A stretch of DNA of 64,000 bases from Cacajao melanocephalus. Its lineage: Eukaryota; Chordata; Mammalia; Primates; Pitheciidae. The stretch's first letter is position 1; every line of letters begins with the position of its first letter. Shown here in pieces: positions 38,961-50,215 of the stretch. The notes beneath the pieces were generated by a model that saw only the letters and a program-made list of their open reading frames with translations, made no database searches and was not told the DNA's origin. Both the position numbers and the translations under genes were made by a program. The DNA lies in NCBI GenBank assembly GCA_963573385.1, contig CAUYLG010033140.1, positions 62,001 through 126,000 of the forward strand, read 5' to 3'.

Positions 38961-40069
38961 ACTCAAACTTTATAATAAGGAGTCTTTATATAAGAAAATA
39001 TTTGGGGTGATGGATATCCTAAATACCCTGATTTGATCATTACACAATGCATGCATATAACAAAATATCACATGTACTTCATAAATATGTATAATTATTA
39101 AGTATCAAAAAATTAAAGAGAAAGTATAGTCATCATATGTAATATATCATATTAAATTGTTTATATAGTAAGTTTCGGAAGTACTAGATCCACTTAATTG
39201 TACCTGTGTAAAATGAATCTACAAGTTGTTAAAATATTTACATATGTAGAAACATCCATAACATGGCAGTAAATGGGCTTATTTAAATGTTTAGCAATGA
39301 AAGCTTCTTCTCATGAAAACAAAGCTCTTTAGTGTTTTCTAACACTTAACCACTATTTTTTCTGATTCCAGAGAAGATACATTTATTTTAAATATATAAA
39401 AAATATGGAAATTTAAAAATTATTCATAATTCCATCATCCACATATATCAATTGATAATATTTATTATCCATTTCATGGTATAATCTTATAATTTTAATT
39501 TATATTAGGTAGATCAGTAATACCAGCAAGTTATATTTCTCTACTTATTTCAAATATGAGAATGTTGATTTTAATACATTATAGAGTTTCTATTCTAATT
39601 TAGATTCAAAGAGATACTTGTCAGTATATTATAGGGTTTTAAAAATAATTTCCATTGAGATTGGTTGATGCAACATCCAGCTACATTAACATAATTCCTA
39701 GAAACTAAGAGTGAGCACTAATTGTATATTTTACAGCTATTATACCTCATTTAATTTAATTGCTGGATACCCATGAGCAGGGCAAATAGGCCACTGCTTA
39801 TTTAAGAAGCATCAATCAAATTCCTTTTCTTTAAAAAATAATTCTCTTTATCTCCTGTCTGAAATATAACTTTAAAAAAGAGACTCACCTGATATTTAAA
39901 GGGGTTTGATTCTTAAGATTGAATTATTAAAATGTGAATACTCTGAAATCTTAATAACCGTAACTTACATCAACCAATGTCTTAACATATAAACTGGAAA
40001 TAGTTGAGTTAGTGCTCTGAAAAAGAAACCAGTTTCTGGGAGTGAGGAGAATGAGAATGAAAATTTAAT

Positions 40070-40255
40070 AGTCAAGTGGCCTGGGTTCAAATCCTGCCCC
40101 TATTGTGGTCTGGTTGTATTTACCTTCTCTGTACCTCAGTTTCCATGTCTGAAGAGCAGGGAACATTATTAATAATTATTTTCATTGATTGTTGTTACTA
40201 TTAGTGATCATAGGTCAGCATTAGATGAGTTAATACATGTAAGACACCAAGAATG
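40070..40255 (+). repeat. MIR element
   Basis: CCTGGGTTCAAATCCTGCCC, CTCTGTACCTCAGTTTCCAT and GATGAGTTAATACATGTAAG mark the MIR core and 3' end. Confidence 0.8.
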
Positions 40256-40259
40256 TTAT

Positions 40260-40700
40260 CTTATTGAATACATTTTTAGTGCCCACTATGTGCAGGGCAC
40301 TTAAAGATGCTAAGGATTCAGCAGGGAGCAAAAGAGATTAGGGGAAAAACGCCTCTGGCCAAACACAGTCTGTATTCTGCTGGAGTGAGAAAGACAATAA
40401 CCAAGTAAGTAAATATACAGTATCATAGATAGTGATGAATGTCGTGCAGCAGGAAAAAAGAAAGCAAAAGAGGATGAGAGTGTCAGTTTGGAAATAGAGT
40501 TCATTGTTAAATAAGGGTGGCAAGGGAAAGCCTTGCTAAAAAGATGATTCTTGAGCAATCATGTGAAGGAGGAGAGGGAGTAAGCCCTGTGACTATCTAG
40601 GGAAAGGGAGTTCTATGCAGAGAGAAGAGACAATGCAAAGATCTGAAAAAGCTGCAACTGTGGATAATGCAAGAGAACTCTGATATTTAGAAACTCTGAA
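40260..40700. repeat. Old L2-type interspersed repeat
   Basis: GTGCCCACTATGTGCAGGGC leads into GGTGGCAAGGGAAAGCC and AGTTCTATGCAGAGAGAAG, a motif order common to an ancient repeat found again at 47,340-47,800. The family name is uncertain. Confidence 0.45.
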
Positions 40701-40904
40701 ATGTATATAGGCAAAAAGAATGCAGCCAGTTAAGAAGTTAAACGTTGAGTTACGAAAATCAACTGGCATGATAGAATGAGTAGCTTTACTGACCCACTTT
40801 CAAGTGAAACTCGTTAAAATTTTAAAGACAAAACAAAAAAATCAACTCGTCAAAATATCAGGAAATGGTCCTAAGGGCAAGTGGCAAGTAAAGAAGCAAA
40901 TATT

Positions 40905-41217
40905 CTATAAACTCTATGGTTATTTCTTGTCTTCTGCTAGCTTTGGGATTTGTTTCCTCTTGGTTCTCTAATTTTGTTAGTTGTGATATTAAAGTTGTTA
41001 ACTTGAGATCTTTCTAACTTTTTGATGTGGGCATTTAGTGCTATAAATTTCCCTCTTAGTGCTGCCTAGCTGTGTCCCAGAGATTGTGGTATGCTGTATC
41101 TTTGTTTTCATTAGTTTTAAATAACTTCTTGATTTCTGCCTTAATTTCATTATTTACACAAAAGTTATTCATGAGGAGGTTATTCAATTTCCATGTAATT
41201 GTATGGTTTTGAGTGAA
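40905..41217 (-). mobile_element. L1 ORF2 middle segment, inverted part
   Basis: GGGCATTTAGTGCTATAAAT, GTGTCCCAGAGATTGTGGTA and CAATTTCCATGTAATTG are the complement of the L1 ORF2 middle region. The segment stops abruptly where a plus-oriented L1 3' end starts. Confidence 0.8.
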
Positions 41218-41665
41218 ATGCTGCATGATAGCAAAGATACGGAACCAACCTAAATGTCCATCAATGATAGACTGGATAAAGCAAATATGGTACATACACA
41301 CCATGGAATATTATGCATCCATAAAAAGGAAAAAGATCATGTCTTTTGCAGGAACATGGTTGGGGCTGGAGGTCATTATCCCCAGCAAACTAACACAGGA
41401 ACAGAAAGCCAAATATTACATATTCTTACTTATAAGTGGGGCTAAATGATGAGAACTCATGGACACATCAAGTGGAACAACACACACTGGGGCCTTTTGG
41501 AAGGTGGAGGGTGGCAGGAGGGAGAGGATCAGGAAAAATAATGGGGACTAGCTTAATATAATACCTGGGTGATGAAATAATCTGTACAGCAAATCCCCAT
41601 GACCTAAGTTTATCTATGTAACACACCTGCACATGTACCCCTGAACTTAAAATAAAATTAAAAAA
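41218..41665 (+). mobile_element. L1P 3' end
   Basis: ACCTAAATGTCCATCAATGA, CCATGGAATATTATGCATCC, GAACTCATGGACACATCAAG and CTGCACATGTACCCCTGAAC run to an A-rich tail at about 41645-41665. With the inverted piece in front it has the form of a 5'-inverted insertion. Confidence 0.85.
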
Positions 41666-42050
41666 AAAAAGAAAGAGAGAAAACATTGAAATAAAATAAA
41701 GATACAATGGTGGTCAAGAAAAATGAATAAATAAAATATATGAAAAGTAGGTAAGAAAGGTGGGAGTCTGTGTATTTGAACAAACTGCTCCCTCCCTCTT
41801 CTCTCCTTAATTAATGAGGCAGAGACTCTACTCCAGCCAAGAACACAGGGCTCTCTCTCTCTCAGAGTGCTTCCATCCTGAGAGGACCAGGGATGTAGCA
41901 TTTCTTATTCTTTCCCCAGCAGCTGTTGCTGAGGCTAAGTTCTAGGCATGCAGTTTAAAACTGGGGACTTTCTCTCACAGACAGAGGCTCTACTTTATGT
42001 GTGGCATGCTGAGATTCCTGGAACCCTGATAGCCCTATTCCTGGCTCCTG

Positions 42051-42127
42051 AAGTGGTGAATCCATGCCAGGCAAGTTGAGAGGACCTCAGGCTGACCCCC
42101 AATACCAAACACTCAACTCCTACAGCA
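42051..42127 (+). repeat. 77-bp direct repeat, copy 1
   Basis: It lies in the 5' part of the LINE and is repeated at 43931-44007 with about six substitutions (about 92 percent identity). Confidence 0.95.
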
Positions 42128-43227
42128 AGAGTGTAAAGCAGAGAGAAGCTCTGTTTTTCTCTCCTTGTCCCTAGTTCCAGAGAAGGAAAGCATAATTAAA
42201 GAAGTGAAAGAAGATATGATGATAATGTCACATAAAATAGAAAATATCAATAAAGAAATTATAAAAAAGAATAAAATAAATTCTGGAGTTGAAAAATTTA
42301 AAAATAGAAATTTAAAGAAGGGCTCAGAAGTAGATTTAAATTTGAGTTGGTAGAGGATAGAATTGGTGAACTTGAATATAGATTAATAGAGATTATAGAG
42401 GCTCAAGAACAGATAAGAAGAAAAATGAATAGATCTTCAAAGAAATGTGGAACACTATTAGGCACAACAATGTACAAGTAATGAGAATATCAGGAAAGGG
42501 GAAAAAAGACAAAAAAATTTCAAAGAATAATAGCTGAAAGCTCTCTCAATTTCTTGAAAAATAATAACCTATGCATCCAGGAAGCTCAACAATCTCCAAG
42601 TAAGATAAATGCAAAGAGATTCACAAATAGACCCATTACAGTAAAAATGCTGAAAGTTAAACATGAGAGAAAATCTTGAAAGCAGTAAGATAAAATAAAT
42701 GAATTGATTACAAGGGAACTGCGGTAAGATTGTTAGCTGATTCATCAGCAGAAACAATGGAGGCCAAAAGGCAATGAGATAACATATTCAAAGTGCTCAA
42801 AACAACAACAAAACCTGTCAACCAAGAATTTTATATTCAGCAGGTCTATCTTTCAAACTTCAAGATAAAATAGACTTTCCAAAATAAATAAAAACAGAGA
42901 ATTCGTTGCTAGCAAACCACTCTATAAGAAATACTAAAGGAAGTTCTTAATGCTGAAAGTAAGTGACCCCAGATTGTAATTTAAACCCACACAAAGAGCA
43001 AGGGCTCCTTGGATTAATGTGCCCCAAATCAGGAATTGCTCAAAGAATGATAGATATATGTTAATGAACACACAAGCCAAATTGAAGGGACTTCCACTTG
43101 ATAAATCTGGGATAAGTTGGAGCACCAACATTAAAAAATTTTATTAATTGTTTATAAACTATTAGATAGTAAACCATGAGCACACACTGATTAAATACAT
43201 AAATTTATTGATGGATTGGAAGTGTGA

Positions 43228-43257
43228 TCAGGAATGGGATATTAACAGTTTTAAAGC
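43228..43257 (+). repeat. 30-bp inverted repeat, arm 1
   Basis: The reverse complement of 43840-43869 at 29 of 30 positions. It lies in the 3'-UTR-like part of the LINE. Confidence 0.95.
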
Positions 43258-43839
43258 ACATTTCTACCAAACATTTATTAATTACAGAAAGAAAAAGAGT
43301 AAACCCTGGCAGATAATACTTAATTTAAATAAAAGATATAAACTCAAATAATAGGGCAAACTGAAATCACAAGCCACCATACAGTTTGAAGAACTAAACA
43401 TCTTTTTGTAATATTTTGGAAAAAGAATCTTTACCTGGGCATGAGGAATCATGAGAAAACATTGGACAAATCCAAGTTGAGAAACATTTTACAGAAACTC
43501 AAATTAAGGAAGATTCTAGAAGGTAAAATTCAAAAGTGTCAAGGCCACTATAGTGGATAAAACCTAAGATGATTAGTCTTCCCTTCCTCCTTGCCTCCCT
43601 GACGTGTCCCAGCAATTCTTGCCCTTTGATGTTCATACCTTTGTATAATATCCTATCCTTCAGTTTGGACAGGATCTGTGACTTGCTTTTAACCAATAGG
43701 ATATGGCATAGGTGATAAAATGTCACTCCCAAAATTACATTATGATTTTTATATATGTAAAATCATATAAAAAGTTTTATGTGCATATATATACACATAA
43801 TATATATATTTTATACATTATATAGAGTTACATATATAT

Positions 43840-43869
43840 GCTTTAAAACTGTTAACATCCCATTCCTGA
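43840..43869 (-). repeat. 30-bp inverted repeat, arm 2
   Basis: Matches the reverse complement of 43228-43257 except one base, and is embedded in TA-rich DNA. Confidence 0.95.
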
Positions 43870-43930
43870 ATATATATATTTATAAAACTCTATAGAAATA
43901 TAGATATAACATATATAGAGATGTTATATG

Positions 43931-44007
43931 AAGTAGTGAATCCATGCCAGGCAAGTTGAGAGGACCTAAGGCTGACCTTCAATGCCAAGCACTCAACTCC
44001 TACAGCA
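43931..44007 (+). repeat. 77-bp direct repeat, copy 2
   Basis: A copy of 42051-42127 with TA-rich DNA on both sides. The match starts at AAGTAGTGAATCC and stops at CCTACAGCA. Confidence 0.95.
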
Positions 44008-44483
44008 TATGTATATATAACATAGTCCTTACTTGGAAGTTATGTATATAGTCCTACAGTTATATATATATAACTCTAGCTTACTAATAGAGGTGCTAGA
44101 GAGACAACTCCTTACTGTCTTTGAAGAAGTAAGCTGCTGAAGTAAGTGTCTATATTGGAGAAGCCCACATGACGAGGAAATGTGGACAGGTTCTATGAGC
44201 TGAAGGTGGTGTCCAGAAGGAAACTAAAGCTTCAGTCCTGAAGCAGCAAAGAAATGTCTGCTAACAAGCTGAGGGAGCTTGGAAGCAGATCTTTTTTCAG
44301 TGAAGATTCTGATGAGACCACAGCATTGGCTGACACGGGGACTTCAGCCTGCCAAGACTTTGAAGAATAAACCCCGGCAAGCCTGATCCACAGAAATTTT
44401 AAGATAATAAATGTATATTAAATTTTAAGATAAATTTAAGCTGCTAAATTTGTGCCAATTTGTTATGAAGTATAGAAAATTAA

Positions 44484-44725
44484 CGGAGTTAGAAAGTCAA
44501 TGAAAGACAGAAACTGTTCCAATTAAAGGAAACTACAGTAATATGACAACTAAACACATTTAATTATTCTGAACTAGATCCTTGGGACAGTTGGGAAAAC
44601 TTGAACGGGTTCTGAGTATTATATGGTCACAGTATATTAATGTTATTTTCTTGATTTTGATGGTTTTTTTGCAATTATGTAGAGTAAAATGTGATAGGAA
44701 GTAACATAAAAGTATTCAAGGATGA
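44484..44725 (+). mobile_element. HAL1/L1M element, right part
   Basis: GGAAACTACAGTAATATGAC, GAACTAGATCCTTGGGACAG and TATTAATGTTATTTTCTTGA continue the LINE 3' region interrupted by the LTR at 43,557. Confidence 0.5.
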
Positions 44726-44884
44726 GAAATATTTAGTGAAAGTGTTTTTTCCTACACTTTGCACAATATGATTGACCATTTGTCTGATTAATTAAAGAAA
44801 TAATATATCCTATATACAGAGCTAATTAAGCATTGCTTCCTTCTACTTCCCTTCTAATGATTAGAGAGGGGGATAAGATAGCAG

Positions 44885-45015
44885 GAATTAATATTTGGCG
44901 ATGAGTTACTGTGTGCCACAACTGTAATATCTGTGTCACATGAGTTATCTAGTTCAATCCTTACAACACATGCTAAAATAAATATAACTATCCCTCCTTT
45001 ATAGATCAAGTAGAT
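44885..45015 (-). repeat. MIR fragment, antisense
   Basis: GAGTTATCTAGTTCAATCCT, then CAACACATGCTAAAATAAAT and CTCCTTTATAGATCAAG is antisense MIR. Confidence 0.6.
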
Positions 45016-45064
45016 AGGATTTTCATTCCCAATTCTTAACCGCCTCCCTTTGCCATGTGATTTT

Positions 45065-45121
45065 TCAATATTTCCCACAAGAAAAGGCATTCCAGTATTT
45101 CCCACAAGAGAAGAGAAGTCC
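45065..45121. repeat. Short tandem duplication, unit about 27 bp
   Basis: TATTTCCCACAAGA occurs twice, 27 bp apart, with related flanks. Confidence 0.7.
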
Positions 45122-45199
45122 ATTTCTTCATCTCATTGATGTTGAGATTGGTCATGCAGCTAACTTTGACTAAGTGTGTGTGGGCAGACATAATGTGAA

Positions 45200-45495
45200 C
45201 CATAGATTAAATGTTTGTGTGAATTAGCTTCTTTCATCCTGTGCTTCTGCTGTTCACCATTTAAAGAATATACCTGTACTGCTACTATTTTGAGGAGAAT
45301 AAGGAAAAATGTGGACTAAATCTGAACTTAATTCAGAGCCTGAAGCCAAGCCAAGCCAATCCAATCCAAGCTGAGCCCAGAACAACAATCCACCCAAAGA
45401 CTTGGTGAATAAGTAATATATGCTTATTGTCACAAGCCATTGAAACTTTGGAGTTGTTACACAACCTTATTTCAGCAATAGCTGACTGATAAACT
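45200..45495 (+). repeat. LTR-type interspersed repeat, 3' part
   Basis: The end ATGCTTATTGTCACAAGCCA, GGAGTTGTTACACAACCTTA and CAGCAATAGCTGACTGATA has the usual MaLR-like terminal order. It includes a small CCAAG/CCAAT repeat (45340-45372). Confidence 0.5.
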
Positions 45496-45654
45496 GGCTT
45501 AAACTCATACTCTCAGTTAATTGGTCTGTTTTACTTTAAAACTTGTCCTCTTTATTACTTACTACACTACTATAATGCAATTCGGTTTACAGTTATGAAA
45601 AATATTAATATTAATTGAAATCTTTTCAATGTCTTGATTAATGTAGTTTTGCTT

Positions 45655-45735
45655 CCTACATTACATATTTATGTATATTTATATATGTGTATATATGTAT
45701 TTATAAATATATATAATATATATATGTATTTTAAA
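45655..45735. repeat. TA/TATG-rich low-complexity tract
   Basis: About 80 bp built of TATATA, TGTATA and TTATATA units, with no parent element seen. Confidence 0.8.
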
Positions 45736-46734
45736 CCATCATCTTTTAATAGTATTCTTGGGCATTTATCATAAAATCTAATAAACTTGACATATCCATA
45801 TTGGTAACTTTAGGACTGAGCTATCTTGGTATAGGATATGTTGCTTACACTTTTTAAATGAGAAAGAGACAGTATTAGCACTCCAGGAGAATTATTTAGG
45901 ATATTGCTAAAGAGTTATAATCCAAAGAATTAAATCCTTAGTGGCTTATGGGGATTTGAAAATTTTTCAAGTTAAATATATTTGGTATGAGAGAAGTCTC
46001 TGGTACCTCCCGTTGTATCTGCTCAGCTTATCTCTGATTACAGCCATGACTGTGGTATACAGTTGATGCCAGTTCAGTCTTGGTCTGATAGTGTCCTACT
46101 TCAAACACGCACTATGTGTTTTTCAGTCTTCTGCCCCAGAGTCTTCTCCAAAGATATGGGAGCTTGCTGGACCCACTTGCAAGGGAAGCCTGGAAATGGA
46201 GGAGTGAATGCCTCCACGGCGCTCTCAACCAGTGAGGCATGAGGGTAGTGGACAGATGCTCTAGCTTTCTGCCATTGGATAGGCCATTCTCAAGGCATTC
46301 TACATATTTCTCAAAGGTCCAGGTGTAATGGAGCCACCTTTGCCCCACAAATGCCTTGAAAACCTTTCACTGATAGCTTCTACTTCCCTGCCCTGCTCTC
46401 TACTCTTTCACTCCTGCCTCCCAGCGTCATCTCCCAAGTAAACTACCTTTACCCTAATACTTCTGAAGCAGGAACCCAAACTAAGAAAGACAGAGGCATT
46501 TCCCAGAAATCGAGGAACAACTACGTTCTCTTAAACCACTATCAGTTTGAACATGGCAGCGGAGATTGGAAAGGCATTTTTTGTTACTTGTGTCACATTG
46601 CCAGATGGCCATTTGGCACCAGGAAAGCACCAGTGCCACACACTCATCTTGAAAAGCATCTAGATCACATTCCTAGTTATTGGCATGTACTTATCCTTGT
46701 TTTTTATTGTGGGGACGTGTTGCTGTGACCCAGA

Positions 46735-46960
46735 ACGGCACTAAGGAGGAATGACCTTTAGTGCTCAAAGCCTGACTCTGTGACTCAACAGATACCTTTG
46801 GGCCTGTCACTAGACCTCAGTTTTCACTTCTGGAAAGTGAGGATAATCATTCCAATGTCATTAATTTGTTGTGAAGATAAAATGAAAATCATGTAAATAT
46901 AAGGTTTTATAGATTGTAAAAGACCTTTAAAAACATTGCAGTCCCCATTGCATAATCATT
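46735..46960 (+). repeat. MIR element
   Basis: GCCTGACTCTGTGACTCAAC, CTAGACCTCAGTTTTCACTT and TTTGTTGTGAAGATAAAATG follow MIR on plus. Confidence 0.75.
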
Positions 46961-46969
46961 ATGAACATC

Positions 46970-47205
46970 AGGAGTAAAACTACTTGAGTCCAATTTATTA
47001 GTTATGTAACTTTGGGCAGGTTACTGTTTGTACCTACTTCCTCTGTCTTCAGTGGAGATAATAACAGTACCTACTTCAGAGAGTTCTTGAGAAGATAAAA
47101 TGAAGTAATGCATGTAAAGAATTTAAATGGCACCTGAAACATGGTTAATAAATATTAAGTATTATTATTTATAAATGTTAAGTATTATTATTAAATGTCA
47201 TGTAC
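46970..47205 (+). repeat. MIR element
   Basis: TTAGTTATGTAACTTTGGGC, GGAGATAATAACAGTACCTA and AATGCATGTAAAGAATTTAA are a second MIR copy in the same orientation, directly after the first. Confidence 0.78.
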
Positions 47206-47339
47206 CATTAAACAAGTTATTGAGTGCCTAAAGTAGGCAAAGTTCTATGCAGGAAACAATATTGTTATGTTGTATTGTGTATTGTATTATAAGCATCTGA
47301 TGTTACTTATCTTGATAAATATAACCCTGTATTCAAATA

Positions 47340-47800
47340 TGTACAATACCAAGCAGTCTGTACAGAAAGCTGGTGGAGGGCTAGAGTTAAGCAGGGCAGG
47401 CACTGTAGGATGGGTACTATTTTGACATACGGAGATGCAGACTGGGTGTTTTGGTCAGCAAGACATAAAAAAGCAAAGGCACAGACATAGGAATGTCATG
47501 GGATTTAAGGTTAGGGAAGTGTGTTAGGTCCACATTGTAGAGTTCAGAATTGCAGGCCCTGGAGTCTGAATTCTCTCTGGAGAGCAGGAGAGAGCCACTG
47601 AAGGACTTTTGAGCAATGTGATGTGAACAGAGCACCACTTTAAGAAAATTAACCTGATGGTGGTTTGTGTAAAAGAACAGCAGAGGGAAGGCCTAGACAC
47701 AAGAGATAGGCTGAAGGAAATGTGCAGTACTCTAGAGGTGAAGTGATAAGGGCCTGAACCAAACTAGGGCAGTGGTGCCAGAAAAGTCAAGACAGATGTG
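47340..47800. repeat. Old L2-type interspersed repeat
   Basis: GAGAGAGCCACTGAAGGACT, AAAATTAACCTGATGGTGGT and GATAAGGGCCTGAACCAAAC match the motif order of a widespread ancient repeat, continuing what is seen at 40,260-40,700. Confidence 0.45.
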
Positions 47801-48239
47801 AGAGGCATATTGTTGAACAAGTCAAGAGGATGAAAGGTTCTTTACTGGGTACTCAGAACAGAGCTTACTTACCTGGTTCACCTCAACACATAGCAGAGTC
47901 AGCATACAAATAACCGGGGACTCATACACAGGTGCACAGCACATTCATACTTACAGCATACTTCTGTGAGGTTCACAAAAGGTAACCTTTCCACCATGAG
48001 GCTTATGCTTTATCATACTGAAGTACTTTGAAAGGTGACACTGGAAACATTTAAAGAGGAGTTAACAATAGGTGGTAGCAAATGTACACATTTCTTAAGC
48101 AGCAACTATTCCTGCTGCTGATCTGTTCACGACATTCAATTGACCCTGTAAGCATTACTGCAGAGTTGCTGATGATAAGTATTAATATTATTGTCCATAT
48201 TTTACAATTAAGAACATAACGGTTCAAAATGAGAACCTT

Positions 48240-48535
48240 ACAAGCTCTCAAATCCTGCCCATCCTTTCAATCTTTTTGCAAATGTCATTTCCTTCCTGAG
48301 GAATTTTCAGAACTGGAAGCAATCTGAACTCACTGAATGCTTACATTCTTTCATCACATACAGAGCTTGCATTAGGCTCATTTGTGTGTATGTTTTATCT
48401 CATGTCTTAGATTGTAAGTTTGTTTAAGATAGAGGCTGTTGGATTCATTTTTGTATTCCCCATAGAATCCTAGTGCCTGACACATAGTAGGGGGCTCAAT
48501 AAATGTTTGTAGAATTGATTAAAGTATAAACACTA
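48240..48535 (+). repeat. L2 LINE 3' end
   Basis: TTGCAAATGTCATTTCCTTC, GATTGTAAGTTTGTTTAAGA, CTAGTGCCTGACACATAGTA and CTCAATAAATGTTTGTAGAA are the L2 3' end in order. It is the best-preserved L2 copy in the window. Confidence 0.8.
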
Positions 48536-49244
48536 AAAAGCCCGAGTCTGCTTTGAATGTGTTTATTTGGATGTATAATTGGTAGTTTCCCCATGGACCC
48601 CTTCAAGAGTGTGTTGATACCTTAGCAGCTCTTTGAAGTTATGCTGCATTTAATTAAATGTGTTATCTTTTTAGAGTTCTTGTACCAAGGAAATAGATTG
48701 CATATTATTATGTATTCATTGTTCATTCCAAAATAAAGACCTATGCATCTGTTTTAAGTATTCAGTTAACAAAGACACCACAGATGAGAAATAACAGGAG
48801 TTCCAAATAATAACCAATTCTAGTCAACCAAAAATTAGATATTTTAAGATCTTCTCTTTTCTATTTCATATTCCTCTTTTTTTCCTTTTGATCAGACGTG
48901 ATTCCTTCCTAGATAATTCCACATGGTTCTGTTTTTCTTATTGTTTTGACTTTGTGTAAGAATTTGAAAAAGAATGTTGGGGTCTGTTTCTCTGAACTGT
49001 TGTTTATCAAGAGGATCTGTTTTAAGCCAAAGAGAGTTTCCTTGCATGGGATCAGGCCAGGAGGCTGTGTGTGCCTTACAGGCAAATGGAGGACTGCAGC
49101 CTCATGGAGTGATGCTGCTGTGGGTGCTGTAGGCTCCTGGCCCTCTTGGTGGGTGGATACACCATGCCTTCTATCATACAGCCTTCAGCTGCCAGCATCT
49201 GCCAGGGTTTGGAATATCCAACTCTGATTTTCTGGGAGGCCTTT

Positions 49245-49418
49245 ATTATGGTACTGTTTCTCAAATAGGGTTGATCATAAGACCCACTTTGGTTGCTTGT
49301 AAAAATTTTAAATCTCAGGCCTTACTCTGGAAAGAAACTGCATGGGAGGGGCCTGTACTATCTTTTTCATTTTTTGTCAACCACCTCAGACAAGTCTTAT
49401 GATCAGGCAAATTAAAAC
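49245..49418. mobile_element. MER5/MER20-like hAT-Charlie fragment
   Basis: Opposed ends TTTCTCAAATAGGG and TCTTATGATCAGGC, with AATTTTAAATCTCAGGCC between, resemble short nonautonomous hAT-Charlie elements. It is diverged. Confidence 0.5.
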
Positions 49419-49479
49419 ATTTTCATATGCTGGCTTAAAATAACTGGCTGCAGTAACTTACACTTAACTGGCCATGTGA

Positions 49480-49800
<321 letters not shown>

Positions 49801-49990
49801 CATGTGAGTCTTAAGTAACTTACATCCCCTCTCTAATTTAGTTTCCTTAACTGCAAAATGGGGATAATTACAGTACCTATATATTGTTAGGATTTTAGAG
49901 AGGATTAAAGTAAATGATAATGTCTGTTAAATACTTAGCAAAGCACCTGGGACATAGTAAGTACTCAATAAATGTCAGCTATATGGTTGA
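49801..49990 (+). repeat. MIR element (right part, split by Alu)
   Basis: GTTTCCTTAACTGCAAAATG, GGGGATAATTACAGTACCTA and TACTCAATAAATGTCAGC are a clear MIR 3' half. The left part is at about 49,430-49,484. Confidence 0.82.
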
Positions 49991-50094
49991 ACTCTTCTCC
50001 CTTGTTACTATATCAGCAATCTTGCCTTCCAGAGGATGTTTATGAATATCCCTAGTTCACTTTATTCAGCAGCAATCTTTCCTGTCTAAACTGA

Positions 50095-50215
50095 AAAGAT
50101 TCTTTGAGGATCCCTTGGGAGATCACAGTATTTTAGAATTGGAAAGGACTTAGATGCCTTATAATCCGGTACCCTAATTTTGTTTGCTCATTTTTGGTCT
50201 ACTCCCTCTTCATTT
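50095..50215. repeat. Possible L3/CR1 or related old repeat
   Basis: GAGATCACAGTATTTTAGAA followed by TTGGAAAGGACTTAGATGCC resembles an ancient LINE end. It is too short to classify. Confidence 0.3.

Larger units (their letters stand above)
41770..43556 (+). mobile_element. HAL1/L1M element with ORF1 remnant, left part
   Basis: A 5'-UTR-like GC-richer part (41770-42180) is followed by an ORF1-like region (GCATCCAGGAAGCTCAACAA, AGAAACAATGGAGGCCAAAA, CCAAGAATTTTATATTCAGC). From about 43,000 it passes into 3'-UTR-like text without any ORF2. That order suggests the half-LINE HAL1 type. The frame is heavily broken. It continues after an inserted LTR. Confidence 0.55.
43740..44075. other. Composite AT-rich insertion with copied local segments
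   Basis: TA-rich DNA carrying a 30-bp inverted copy (43840-43869) of 43228-43257 and a 77-bp direct copy (43931-44007) of 42051-42127. Both sources lie in the neighbouring LINE, outside the LTR that hosts the insertion. Confidence 0.8.
43557..44483 (+). repeat. LTR (MaLR/ERVL-type) with internal foreign insertion
   Basis: LTR-like text runs from about 43,557 (GACTTGCTTTTAACCAATAG, GTGATAAAATGTCACTCCC) and resumes with CTCTAGCTTACTAATAGAGG, GGAGCTTGGAAGCAGATC and a GATCCACAGAAATTTTAAGA end. The two halves are separated by about 330 bp (43,740-44,075) that do not belong to the LTR. The whole LTR splits the older LINE. Confidence 0.6.
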
